DNA of 64,000 nt. Source: Saccharopolyspora_D taberi. GTDB lineage: Bacteria; Actinomycetota; Actinomycetes; Mycobacteriales; Pseudonocardiaceae. Numbering within the stretch: the first letter of the stretch is position 1; each line of letters starts with the position of its first letter. The position numbers were made by a program, and so were the translations under genes. Where the stretch lies: the NCBI RefSeq assembly GCF_039534165.1, contig NZ_BAAAUX010000005.1, positions 62,001 to 126,000 on the forward strand. Direction: 5' to 3'. The notes under the pieces are model-generated. The model was not told the DNA's origin. It worked only from the letters and a program-made list of their open reading frames with translations, and did not search any database. Positions 16,476-24,543 of the stretch are shown here, in pieces.

Positions 16476-17099
16476 ATGGAACAGGCGGACGTGGGTGCTC
16501 GGCCCGGGGCCGAGGCCGAGGACGGCGTGACCGCGCGGGAGCGGATCCTGGTCGCGGCCGGTGAGCTGTTCGCCGAGCACGGTTTCGACGCCACGCCGAC
16601 ATCGCGGATCGCGGAGCGGGCCGAGGTGCCCAAGGGGCTGATCCACTACTACTTCCGCCGCAAGCAGGACCTGCTGACGGCGCTGGTGGACCGGCTGCCG
16701 GACGAGGCGGTCGAGTCCGAGCGGGTCGTGGTGCGCGGGGACGTGGCGGGCAGCCTGCGCAGGCTGGTGCGCGAGCTGGACGCCCGGCTGGAGTCGTCGC
16801 TGCTGCTCAGCCACCTGCTGTGGCGGGAGGCCGACACGCACGTGGCGGTGCGCGAGGCGTTGCAGGCGCGGTTCCAGGCCGTGGTGGAGCTGATCCGCCG
16901 GGTCATCGAGTCCTCGCTGCCCGCGGGCCGGGGCGGTGACGTCGACGCCGCGGCGATGCTGCTGGCCCGGGTGGTCAACCACCGGCACTCGGTGGCCCGG
17001 CACGGCGAGCACGACGACGAGCTGGAGCGCGAGATCGGGTTCATCGCTCGCGCTCTCGAACTGGGGGCCGGGCGGGGGAAGCGGGCCCGGCCCGCCTGA
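16476..17099 (+). CDS. TetR-family transcriptional regulator
   Basis: A 207-residue TetR-type repressor. Residues 18-65 contain the helix-turn-helix core (RERILVAAGELFAEHGF, then TSRIAERAEVPKGLIHYYF), where the recognition helix precedes the conserved HYYF. The C-terminal ligand domain is helical and not diagnostic. ATG 16476 has GGAGGT upstream. It may control itself through the TCACCGGTGA palindrome. Neighbours (SPW protein, CGNR protein) do not point to a target pathway. Confidence 0.9.
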   Translation: MEQADVGARPGAEAEDGVTARERILVAAGELFAEHGFDATPTSRIAERAEVPKGLIHYYFRRKQDLLTALVDRLPDEAVESERVVVRGDVAGSLRRLVRELDARLESSLLLSHLLWREADTHVAVREALQARFQAVVELIRRVIESSLPAGRGGDVDAAAMLLARVVNHRHSVARHGEHDDELEREIGFIARALELGAGRGKRARPA

Positions 17100-17109
17100 T
17101 CCCGCGCGC

Positions 17110-17655
17110 TCAGGACTCGCGCTGCCGGGCGCGGTGCCGGGCGACGTTGACCCGGTTGCCGCACAGCTCCGGCATGCAGTAGCGGCGCCTGCCCGCCTTG
17201 CTGGTGTCGACGAACATTCCCTCGCAGACCGGGGAAGCGCAGTGCCGGAACCGGTCGTGGCTCAGCGCGCGGAGCACGCCGAGCAGGCCCACGCCGATCA
17301 GCACGCCGAGCTGGTCGGCAAGCGAGGCGCCCGGCGAGGTCGTGACGTACCACTGCCAGTCCCCCTCGCCGTCGCGGTGCAGCACCGGGGTGGCGTTCGC
17401 GATCAGCGCGTTGGCTCCGGCGGCGGCCCGGTCCTCGTCGGCTTCCAGCAGATCGCGGACTTTCCCGCGCAGCGCAAGAACTTCGTCGAGGTCGGCCGGC
17501 ACCGCCTCGGACTCGATGCCGTGTTCGGCGAGGAACCGCGTCAGCGCCGCCGGATCGGTCAGGACCTCGCCCGCGCTGCGCACGACGGGGGAGGTGTTGA
17601 CGAGGTCGGTCGCCATCCCCGCCCCGCTGACGTAATCGTTGAAAAGTAGTTTCAA
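17110..17655 (-). CDS. CGNR zinc-finger protein (ABATE domain)
   Basis: A 181-residue putative transcription factor of actinobacteria. The N-terminal ABATE-type domain is followed by the C-terminal CGNR zinc finger: HCASPVCEGMFVDTSKAGRR and then YCMPELCGNRVNVARHRARQ, giving four cysteine ligands and the signature CGNR. The start is a TTG at 17655, chosen because AGGAGGT lies seven bases upstream. A later ATG would cut the domain. It is divergent from a hydrolase gene and probably regulates it, as CGNR proteins often sit beside the enzyme they control. That link is inference. Confidence 0.88.
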   Translation of the reverse strand: MKLLFNDYVSGAGMATDLVNTSPVVRSAGEVLTDPAALTRFLAEHGIESEAVPADLDEVLALRGKVRDLLEADEDRAAAGANALIANATPVLHRDGEGDWQWYVTTSPGASLADQLGVLIGVGLLGVLRALSHDRFRHCASPVCEGMFVDTSKAGRRRYCMPELCGNRVNVARHRARQRES

Positions 17656-17718
17656 GTCTTACCTCCTGCTAAGGTAACCGGAGAAAACGGATTATAAGCC
17701 TTAGTGGAGGTCGTTCGA
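17656..17718. promoter_or_regulatory. Overlapping divergent promoters of the CGNR and hydrolase genes
   Basis: Minus strand TATAAT (17691-17696) and plus strand TATAAG (17693-17698) share four bases, so the two polymerases cannot bind at once. Inverted repeats CTAAGG/CCTTAG (17669-17674 and 17699-17704) and TTACC/GGTAA (17659-17663 and 17672-17676) surround them and are candidate operators. Confidence 0.6.
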
Positions 17719-18531
17719 ATGCAGTGGGAGCTCCCGCACCGCGTCCGCGTGTCCGGCGGCGAAGTCGCCACCGACGTCCTGGGGTCCGGGCCGCCGGTGG
17801 TCCTGGTGCACGGCACACCGGCGTCCTCGTTCCTGTGGCGCGAGGTCGCGCGGGTGCTGGCGCGCACGCACACCGTCCACCTGTGGGACATGCTCGGTTA
17901 CGGCAGCTCCCGCCCGGATCCCGGCGTCGCGCCGTCGATCGCGCGGCAGGCGCGCACGCTGGCCGAGCTCGTCGAGCACTGGGGACTGGACGCGCCGAGC
18001 CTGGTCGGGCACGACATCGGCGGCGGGGTCGTGCTGCGCGCGCACCTCGTCGAGGGGGTTGCGGTCCGCAGCCTGGCGCTGCTCGACGCCGCCGTCCTCG
18101 GGCCGTGGAACACGCCGTTCACCGAACACATGCAGCGCCACGAAGACGCCTACCGCACGATGCCGCCGCATGTCTTCGCCGACATCATCGCGGCGCGGAT
18201 GCGCACGGCCACGCACCGCGGGATGTCCGAAGAGGTCGCCGACGCCTACCTCGCGCCGTGGGCGGGTGCGGACGGGCAGCAGCGGTGGATCGACCAGGTC
18301 TCCGCGGTGACCTTCGAGGACACCCGCGAGGTGGTGGCGCGGCTGGACCGGATCACCGCGCCCGCGCTGGTGCTGTGGGGCGAGCACGACGAGTGGCTGG
18401 ACGGGACCGTCGGTGACCGGCTCGCCGCCGCGATTCCCGGCGCCCGGCGGGAAACCGTTGCCGGGGCGGGGCATTTCATCGCGGAGGACAGCGCGGCGGA
18501 CGTGGCCGCCGCGCTGTTGCGGATCGTCTGA
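17719..18531 (+). CDS. Alpha/beta hydrolase, haloalkane dehalogenase/epoxide hydrolase-like
   Basis: A 270-residue alpha/beta hydrolase. The nucleophile elbow reads GHDIGGGV, so the nucleophile is Asp as in haloalkane dehalogenases and epoxide hydrolases rather than Ser. HGTPASSFLWREV supplies the oxyanion hole, WGEHDEWLD the acid region and GAGHFIAEDS the catalytic His. ATG 17719 has TGGAGG eight bases upstream. The gene is driven from the overlapping divergent promoter with the CGNR gene. The Trp pair expected of a true dehalogenase is not obvious, so the reaction is open. Confidence 0.85.
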   Translation: MQWELPHRVRVSGGEVATDVLGSGPPVVLVHGTPASSFLWREVARVLARTHTVHLWDMLGYGSSRPDPGVAPSIARQARTLAELVEHWGLDAPSLVGHDIGGGVVLRAHLVEGVAVRSLALLDAAVLGPWNTPFTEHMQRHEDAYRTMPPHVFADIIAARMRTATHRGMSEEVADAYLAPWAGADGQQRWIDQVSAVTFEDTREVVARLDRITAPALVLWGEHDEWLDGTVGDRLAAAIPGARRETVAGAGHFIAEDSAADVAAALLRIV

Positions 18532-18969
18532 TCAGGACGCCGGTTCGACCAGTTCGACGAGGACGCCGCCGGCGTCCTTGGGGTGGACGAAGTTGATGCG
18601 GCTGTTCGCGGTGCCGCGCCGCGGCTCGTCGTAGAGCAGCCGCAAACCCTTGGCGCGCAACGCCTCCGACGCCGCCTCGACGTCGGTGACGCGGTAGGCG
18701 AGCTGCTGCAGGCCCGGCCCGCTGCGGTCCAGGAACTTCGCGAGCGACGAGTCCTCTCGCAGCGGTGCGAGCAGCTGGACCTGCGTCGCGCCCGTGGTGT
18801 CGCCAGGTGCGCGCAGCATCGCTTCCTGGACGCCTTCCTGCTCGTTGACCTCGCGGTGACCGACCTCCAGGCCGAAGGTCTCCCGCTGGAACTCGATCGC
18901 GGCGTCCAGATCGGCCACCGCGATTCCGACGTGGTCGATCGCGACGACCAGCTCGTTCAGCTCCTTCAT
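18532..18969 (-). CDS. mce: Methylmalonyl-CoA epimerase
   Basis: A 145-residue vicinal-oxygen-chelate enzyme that interconverts (R)- and (S)-methylmalonyl-CoA, linking propionyl-CoA carboxylation to methylmalonyl-CoA mutase and supplying polyketide extender units. Motifs: IDHVGIAVADLDAAIEF with metal-ligand His, a second His-like position in the QLAYRVTDVEAA region (LQQLAYRV, where many family members have H), and the closing HPKDAGGVLVELVEP with ligand His and Glu. ATG 18969 follows TAGGCT (18977-18982) by seven bases, a leaderless start. It is separated by no bases from the stop of the convergent hydrolase gene. Confidence 0.88.
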   Translation of the reverse strand: MKELNELVVAIDHVGIAVADLDAAIEFQRETFGLEVGHREVNEQEGVQEAMLRAPGDTTGATQVQLLAPLREDSSLAKFLDRSGPGLQQLAYRVTDVEAASEALRAKGLRLLYDEPRRGTANSRINFVHPKDAGGVLVELVEPAS

Positions 18970-19121
18970 GAGCGTGAGCCTAACTCGCGTTCGACCCCGG
19001 GGAAATCGGGGAAATGCGGCAAATGAATCTCGCCGCACCTTGATCGCATTGCCCCGAACGGTGGAGTTCGATGAGCGTGCCGCACACGAGCATGTCGATA
19101 ATTCACCGGGAAGGGGTGGTT

Positions 19122-20120
19122 ATGGTCAGCAAGCAACCTGTGCGGTTGGCCCTGGCGGCGATGTTCGGCGCGGTCGCGGTGTTCGGCGCACCGCCGGCGC
19201 TGGCCGCGGGCGACGACGGGGTCATCTCCGGGGGCGGTGGGGAGAACCCCGAGGAGATCCGGCTCAAGCGGGAACGGGCCTGGGTCGTCGAGAACGCACC
19301 GCTCACCTTCGGCGCCGAGCCCTACCGGGCGGTCAAGGACGCCGCGGCCAAGGCGGTCGGGGAGGCGGGCTGCGAGGTCAGCGCGGACGCCGCCGCGAAC
19401 CTGGCGCTGTCCACGACCTGGCCCGAGGTGGCCGGTTCCGGTGAGGCGCCGTCGCCGATGACGCTGTCCCGCTACGACGACCAGGCTTCGCTGGCCGACC
19501 CCGAGCAGCGGGCCGAGGGGCTGTTCTTCAACCCCGGTGTGGGGATCTGGCAGCTGGACTCGGCGGGGCTGGGCGCGAAGGAGACCGCCGCGACCGCCAT
19601 CGACTCGGTCACCGCGGCCGGGAAGATGGTGCCGTACATGCTCGGCAAGTACTGCGACGCGGTGAACGGCGGCTCCTCGGCGAGCTCGGCCAGGGCGAGC
19701 GCGTGGAAGGACTGGCACGCCTGCGACGACGGCGCGTGCGAGAAGATCTTCGACCGCCTGGAATCTGAAGGCGTCACCGAGGACAGCGGCGTCAACCGCT
19801 ACGGCGGGGCCGAGATGCGCAAGTGCACCTTCGAAGGTGCCGAGTACGACTGCCTGTTCGTCGACCCGAGCAAGGCGCAGGGCGAGGACGCGTGGACCTC
19901 GCCGGACTTCGGCCCCGCGCCGGTGCCCGCGCCGTTCTACGTCTTCACCTACACCAAGAGCGGCACCGACTACGAGGTCCGCTACTGGCTGAAGGACGAC
20001 TCCGGAGCGAAGGGCGACGTCTCGGCTTCACGGGAACTGGGGGTCAACGCCCGCACGAAGTTGTCGTGGGCGGACGAGAACGGGCTCTGCGACACCACCA
20101 AGGGTCGCGGCAACTGCTGA
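19122..20120 (+). CDS. Secreted protein of unknown function
   Basis: A 332-residue exported protein with an N-terminal signal peptide ending APPALAA. I do not recognise the family. The mature part contains FFNPGVGIWQLDSAG and six or more cysteines in its second half (DWHACDDGACEKIF, MRKCTFEGAEYDCLF, GLCDTTKGRGNC), suggesting disulfide bonds outside the cell. The segment GIWQLDSAG is reminiscent of lysozyme-like or transglycosylase folds, but a catalytic Glu is not assigned. ATG 19122 is used because the signal peptide begins there. GATAAT at about 19095-19100 is a possible -10. Confidence 0.7.
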   Translation: MVSKQPVRLALAAMFGAVAVFGAPPALAAGDDGVISGGGGENPEEIRLKRERAWVVENAPLTFGAEPYRAVKDAAAKAVGEAGCEVSADAAANLALSTTWPEVAGSGEAPSPMTLSRYDDQASLADPEQRAEGLFFNPGVGIWQLDSAGLGAKETAATAIDSVTAAGKMVPYMLGKYCDAVNGGSSASSARASAWKDWHACDDGACEKIFDRLESEGVTEDSGVNRYGGAEMRKCTFEGAEYDCLFVDPSKAQGEDAWTSPDFGPAPVPAPFYVFTYTKSGTDYEVRYWLKDDSGAKGDVSASRELGVNARTKLSWADENGLCDTTKGRGNC

Positions 20121-20125
20121 ACGGT

Positions 20126-20157
20126 GCGCGGGCGGCTTCTCGCGAGGTCGCCCGCGC
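20126..20157. terminator. Hairpin between convergent genes
   Basis: GCGCGGGCG (20126-20134) pairs with CGCCCGCGC (20149-20157). There is no T-tract. Confidence 0.5.
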
Positions 20158-20165
20158 GTCCGCGA

Positions 20166-21701
20166 TCAGTGCCGGGTGAGACCTCGGTAGGGGAGGAACC
20201 GCTGGAAGCCGAGGCCGGTCAGTCCGGGTGTCCGCTCGATCATCCGCGGAACCGTGTCGTCCCCGCCGAGCATGCTCTCCACCACGGCTTGGTGCGCGGC
20301 TTCGTCCTCGAACTCCGCGTAGTTGACCAGGCTGGTGCCGTCGGTGCTGACGTGGAAGTGGTTCGAGGCCATCCCGCCGACGGCACTGCCTCCGTCCAGT
20401 TCGGATTCCTGCCAGGACAGCAGTTCGTCCACGAAGGACCGACCGGTTTCGGCTGTGTCGGTGCGGAAGGAAACCAGCACGATGCAACCCGGCTGGAGCG
20501 AGCCGCCCGGGACCACGCTGCGGTAGAGCTGGTAGCTGGTGACGCCGTTGCGCTGGATGCCGGGAACCTCGGCGTCGATGTGCGCGACACGCTCCGGCGG
20601 ATCGGAATCGCGGGACGCGGCGACCGCGTCCTCGTCCGTCCACTGTGAGTAGTGGAGGACGGTTTTCCCGTCCGTGCCGAGGAACACGCTGTGCCGCAGC
20701 AACCCTTGTGGCCACGGGCTGTCCGACCACGCCGCCAGCACCGCATCGGCCGCCGCGCGCTGCCGCCGCGGACCGTCCAGCGTCCAGGTGCTCATCAGCA
20801 CCACGCCCGAGCCGGGATTCCGGATGTCGGGCAGCGGGTCGGTGAACTCGACCGCCCGCCAGCGCAGCCACTCCCGGTAGGTGCGCGCGGGTCGCCCGGT
20901 CACCTGCTGCACCGCGTTGGTGATCGGTTGCGGAGTGTCCACCGCCTCCCGGACGGACTCGCGGAACGCCTTTGCGCTCTCGGCGTCGAAGCCCCTGTCG
21001 AGCAGGCGCTCGTGCCACTCGTCGTCGGAGAGCTCGGCCCACCGCAACGGCTTGCCGATCAGCTCACCGATCGACCAGACCTGTTCGACCGGGCTCAGCC
21101 GCTCGGGCCCGGTCAGCTCGTAGGCCGTCCCGGCGTGCCCGTCCTCGGTCAGCGCCCGGACGGCGACGGCGGCGATGTCCCGCTCGTCGATCAGCGTGAC
21201 CTTGTTCCCGCCGAGCGCACCGCGCACGACGCCGCCCGTGCGGACGGCATCGGCCCACTCCAGGGTGTTCGCCGCGAACGACCACGGCCGCAGGAACGTC
21301 CACCGCGCGCCGGAGCGCTCGATCGCCACCTCGATGTCGCGATGCGGCCGGGCGATCGGCTCCGACTGCTCGGCAACGCCGTCGCGCACCGCCCCGGACG
21401 ACAGGAACACGATCCGGTCGACCTGCTTGGCGAGCAGTTCGACCACCTCGTGGGCCGCAGCGGTGTCGTCGAGCCGCGGCCAGACCAGGAAGGCCGCCCG
21501 TACGCCGTCCAGATGAGGGCGCAGGGAGTCCGGGTCCGTGTGATCCCCGGAGACGACCTCGACGCCGCCCGGCATCCGCGCTGTCCCCGGATCGCGGGTC
21601 ACGGCGCGGACCGGCACCCCGGCCCGCACCAGCTCCCGCACGACCTGCCGCCCCACATTGCCCGTCGCGCCGGTGACCAGCACCGGGTTCTGCTCGTTCA
21701 T
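20166..21701 (-). CDS. NmrA-like NAD(P)-binding protein fused to tandem monooxygenase (ABM-like) domains
   Basis: A 511-residue two-part protein. Residues 1 to about 290 form an atypical short-chain reductase: Rossmann motif VTGATGNVGRQV, the NmrA/quinone-oxidoreductase-2 pattern FLRPWSFAANTLEW, and YELTGPERLSPVEQ. From about residue 300 to the end lie two ferredoxin-like units resembling antibiotic-biosynthesis monooxygenase folds (VLHYSQWTDEDAVAA and LVNYAEFEDEAAHQAVV are the repeated strand-helix elements). The whole frame is open, so it is a true fusion. TAGCGT (21708-21713) lies six bases before the ATG. It is divergent from the LuxR-type ATPase across a 14-bp palindrome. A redox role on an aromatic or quinone compound is likely. 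Confidence 0.85.
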   Translation of the reverse strand: MNEQNPVLVTGATGNVGRQVVRELVRAGVPVRAVTRDPGTARMPGGVEVVSGDHTDPDSLRPHLDGVRAAFLVWPRLDDTAAAHEVVELLAKQVDRIVFLSSGAVRDGVAEQSEPIARPHRDIEVAIERSGARWTFLRPWSFAANTLEWADAVRTGGVVRGALGGNKVTLIDERDIAAVAVRALTEDGHAGTAYELTGPERLSPVEQVWSIGELIGKPLRWAELSDDEWHERLLDRGFDAESAKAFRESVREAVDTPQPITNAVQQVTGRPARTYREWLRWRAVEFTDPLPDIRNPGSGVVLMSTWTLDGPRRQRAAADAVLAAWSDSPWPQGLLRHSVFLGTDGKTVLHYSQWTDEDAVAASRDSDPPERVAHIDAEVPGIQRNGVTSYQLYRSVVPGGSLQPGCIVLVSFRTDTAETGRSFVDELLSWQESELDGGSAVGGMASNHFHVSTDGTSLVNYAEFEDEAAHQAVVESMLGGDDTVPRMIERTPGLTGLGFQRFLPYRGLTRH

Positions 21702-21707
21702 GCCGTC

Positions 21708-21776
21708 ACGCTAGGCAGCGGGCCCGGTGCGCGGCATCAGTCACGTGACTGGTCCGCCCCGGGCACGACCTACCCT
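21708..21776. promoter_or_regulatory. Divergent leaderless promoters with CACGTG palindrome
   Basis: The -10 boxes are TAGCGT on the minus strand (21708-21713) and TACCCT on the plus strand (21771-21776). The perfect 14-bp palindrome CAGTCACGTGACTG at 21738-21751 sits where the -35 region of the plus-strand gene falls and next to that of the minus-strand gene. Confidence 0.65.
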
Positions 21777-21782
21777 GAACGG

Positions 21783-24413
21783 GTGCTCCACGGCCGGGAA
21801 GAAGAGACAGCCGCGGTCGAAGAACTCCTCCGCCGCGCCAGGCAGGGCCGCAGCGGTGCGCTGGTCCTTCGCGGCGAAGCCGGAATCGGCAAGTCGGCCG
21901 TCCTCGATCACGCGGCGGACCAGGCGACCGGGATGCGGGTGCTGCGCGGAACCGGCATCGAGTCCGAAGCCTCCCTCCCGTTCGCCGGCCTCCACCTCCT
22001 GCTCAACGGCCTGACCGACCGCATCGGCGACCTCCCCGAACCGCAGTCGGCAGCGCTGCGCGCAGCGCTCTCGCTCGCGCCCGCCCGCGACGGCGACAGG
22101 TTCCTCGTCGGAGCAGCGCTGCTGACGCTGCTCGCGGAACTGGCCGAAGAAACCCCGCTGCTGTGCGTTGTGGACGATGCGCACTGGCTCGACCACGCGT
22201 CGAACGAAGCCCTGCTCTTCGCCGCGTGCCGCCTGGAAGCCGAGCCGATCGCCCTCCTGTTCGCCGCCCGCGACCTGCACGCGCCGCCGTTCGCCGCGGA
22301 CGGCGTGCCCGAACTGCGGTTGTCGCCGCTTGCGGGATCGGCCGCTCACGCGCTGCTCGAAGAGAACGCGCCAGATCTGCCACGGCACGTCCGCGAAGGG
22401 ATAGTCGAGGCAGCGCAAGGCAATCCGCTCGCGTTGCACGAGTTCCCCGCTGCGCAGCGCGCGGGCAGGCAGCCGCGCGGCGTCGCGCCGCTGCCGCCGC
22501 ACAGCCGGATCCAGCAGACCTTCGCGGACCTGATCGACGAACTCCCGCCCGCCACGCGCACCCTGCTGCTGATCACGGCGGCGGAAAACACCGGAGAGCC
22601 GGACGTCGTGCTCGCCGCCGCGCGGCAGTTCGGCATCGGCTTGGCGGACCTGGAGGCCGCCGAACACCGCCGCGTCGTGCGGCACGTGGACGGCAGGCTG
22701 GACTTCCGCCACCCGATGATCAGGTCGGTGGTCTACCAGTCGGCCACGCTGGGCGAGAAGATCGCCGTCCACACCGGACTCGCCGCGGTTTTCGGCCGGC
22801 GGCGCAACATCTGCCAGCGCGCGTGGCATCTGGCGGCGGCGAGCACCGGGCCCGACGAGTCGGTGGCGGCTGCGCTGGTCGAAGCGGCGGAGTCGGACCG
22901 CTCGCTCGGCGGTCACGCATCGGTCGCCGCCGCCTACGAACGGGCCGGCGAGCTGACCCCGGACCTGGAGGCGCGCGGCACCCGGCTGCTCGCCGCCGCC
23001 CGCGCGGCCCGCGAAGCCGGGCAGCCCGAACGCGTGCGCGCTCTCGTGGACGAGGCCGAGCCATGCCTCGAAGACCCCGGTTCGAGGGCCGAATGCCAAG
23101 CGCTGCGAGCGGTTTTGGCGGAGGAGGACAACCGGCCGCTGGAAGCGCACCGGATCCTCGTGGACGCGCACGACGACGGCATGCTGTTCCGCGCGGTCGA
23201 AACCGCCTGGGCGGCGGGAGATTTCGACGCTGTGGCAAGGACTGCTCAACACACCCAGGACTCCGGTGTGCGACTGCTCGCGCGGGCCGCGGTCGGGCTG
23301 AACGGAGCGGAACCCGATGACCTCGCCGACGGTGTGGCGGCACTGCGAGAGCTGATCGGCACGGCAATGCCGAGCGCCACGGTCGCGTGGTGGCGGTTGC
23401 TGCTCGGCGATCACCGGGCCGCCCACGACTGGGCCCTGACCGCCGAGCGCGAGGCCCGCACGCGGGGTGCGGTCGGTTCACTGCTCCACGTGCTCGGCGT
23501 GCTCACCCGAGCCCAACTCCACCAGGGGCAGCGCTACGACGCCCTGGCCGGTGGCATGGAAGCGCTTCGCATCGCTCGGGACATCGGGCAGGGCCAGGCG
23601 ATCACGTACGTCTCGACCGTGCTTGCCCATCTCGCCGCGATGGACGGCGACGAGCAGCGCTGCGCCGACCTGGCCACCGAGGCGCGGCGGCCGGGCACCG
23701 GGCACAGCTACGTGCGGGCGGCCTGCGCGCTCGGCCTGCTCGACCTCGGTCTCGGCAGGCACGAGGCGGCTTGGGACCGGTTGAGCAGCTTGGTCGACGG
23801 CGCGAACCGGATGGACGCGCTGTCGGCGGTTCCGGACCTGGTCGAGGCGGCGGCACGGCTGGGGAGGCGGGTGCGTGCGCCCGTGGAGCGCTACGCGCGG
23901 TGGGCCGAGCTCGTCGAGCAGCCGTGGGCGCAGGGGGTCGCGCAGCGCTGCCGCGCTCTGCTGAGCCCGGATGATGTTGCCGAGCAGCGGTTTTCGGCGG
24001 CGGTGGAACTCGGGCGGCGGACCGGTGGGCGGCCGTTCGAGCTCGCGCGCAGCGAGTTGCTGTACGGCGAGTGGCTGCGCAGGCGTCGGCGCCGGGCCGA
24101 CGCGCGACCGTTGCTGCGGTCCGCCGCCGAGGAGTTCGAGCGGCTCGGCGCCACGCCCTGGGCGGAGCGGGCTCGGACCGAGCTGCGCGCGACGGGCGAG
24201 ACGCTGCGGACGCGGGACCCGGAGCCGGATCCGCTGAGCAGGCTGACACCGCAGGAACTCCAGGTCGTGCGGCTGGCTTCGCGGGGCCTGAGCAACCGCG
24301 ACATCGGTGCGCAGCTGTTCCTCAGCCCGCGGACCGTCGGCTACCACCTGTACAAGGCGTATCCGAAGCTCGGCGTCGCTTCCCGCCGCGAGCTGGCGGG
24401 TCTGCGCACGTGA
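21783..24413 (+). CDS. LuxR-family regulator with N-terminal AAA ATPase (LAL type)
   Basis: An 876-residue large ATP-binding regulator of the LuxR family. The N-terminal ATPase has Walker A GEAGIGKS (residues 31-38) and Walker B LLCVVDDAHWLD. The middle is a long helical, TPR-like sensor. The C-terminus is a LuxR helix-turn-helix (LTPQELQVVRLASRGLSNRDI, then SPRTVGYHLYKAYPKLGV). Such proteins usually activate secondary-metabolite or catabolic genes on binding a ligand. GTG 21783 is chosen because TACCCT precedes it by six bases and the protein begins LHGREEE as relatives do. The obvious target is the divergent NmrA fusion gene. Confidence 0.92.
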   Translation: MLHGREEETAAVEELLRRARQGRSGALVLRGEAGIGKSAVLDHAADQATGMRVLRGTGIESEASLPFAGLHLLLNGLTDRIGDLPEPQSAALRAALSLAPARDGDRFLVGAALLTLLAELAEETPLLCVVDDAHWLDHASNEALLFAACRLEAEPIALLFAARDLHAPPFAADGVPELRLSPLAGSAAHALLEENAPDLPRHVREGIVEAAQGNPLALHEFPAAQRAGRQPRGVAPLPPHSRIQQTFADLIDELPPATRTLLLITAAENTGEPDVVLAAARQFGIGLADLEAAEHRRVVRHVDGRLDFRHPMIRSVVYQSATLGEKIAVHTGLAAVFGRRRNICQRAWHLAAASTGPDESVAAALVEAAESDRSLGGHASVAAAYERAGELTPDLEARGTRLLAAARAAREAGQPERVRALVDEAEPCLEDPGSRAECQALRAVLAEEDNRPLEAHRILVDAHDDGMLFRAVETAWAAGDFDAVARTAQHTQDSGVRLLARAAVGLNGAEPDDLADGVAALRELIGTAMPSATVAWWRLLLGDHRAAHDWALTAEREARTRGAVGSLLHVLGVLTRAQLHQGQRYDALAGGMEALRIARDIGQGQAITYVSTVLAHLAAMDGDEQRCADLATEARRPGTGHSYVRAACALGLLDLGLGRHEAAWDRLSSLVDGANRMDALSAVPDLVEAAARLGRRVRAPVERYARWAELVEQPWAQGVAQRCRALLSPDDVAEQRFSAAVELGRRTGGRPFELARSELLYGEWLRRRRRRADARPLLRSAAEEFERLGATPWAERARTELRATGETLRTRDPEPDPLSRLTPQELQVVRLASRGLSNRDIGAQLFLSPRTVGYHLYKAYPKLGVASRRELAGLRT

Positions 24414-24543
24414 GCGGCCTGTGTGCGTCATCACAGGCGGCACTGCGTGCCACCCTGGGTATGGTCGCGGCGGCGTCGGAGGCCGCATGATGGTCGTGCG
24501 GCGCGCAACGAGGCACGTCGTCGATGCGGATCGGGAGGCAGCG

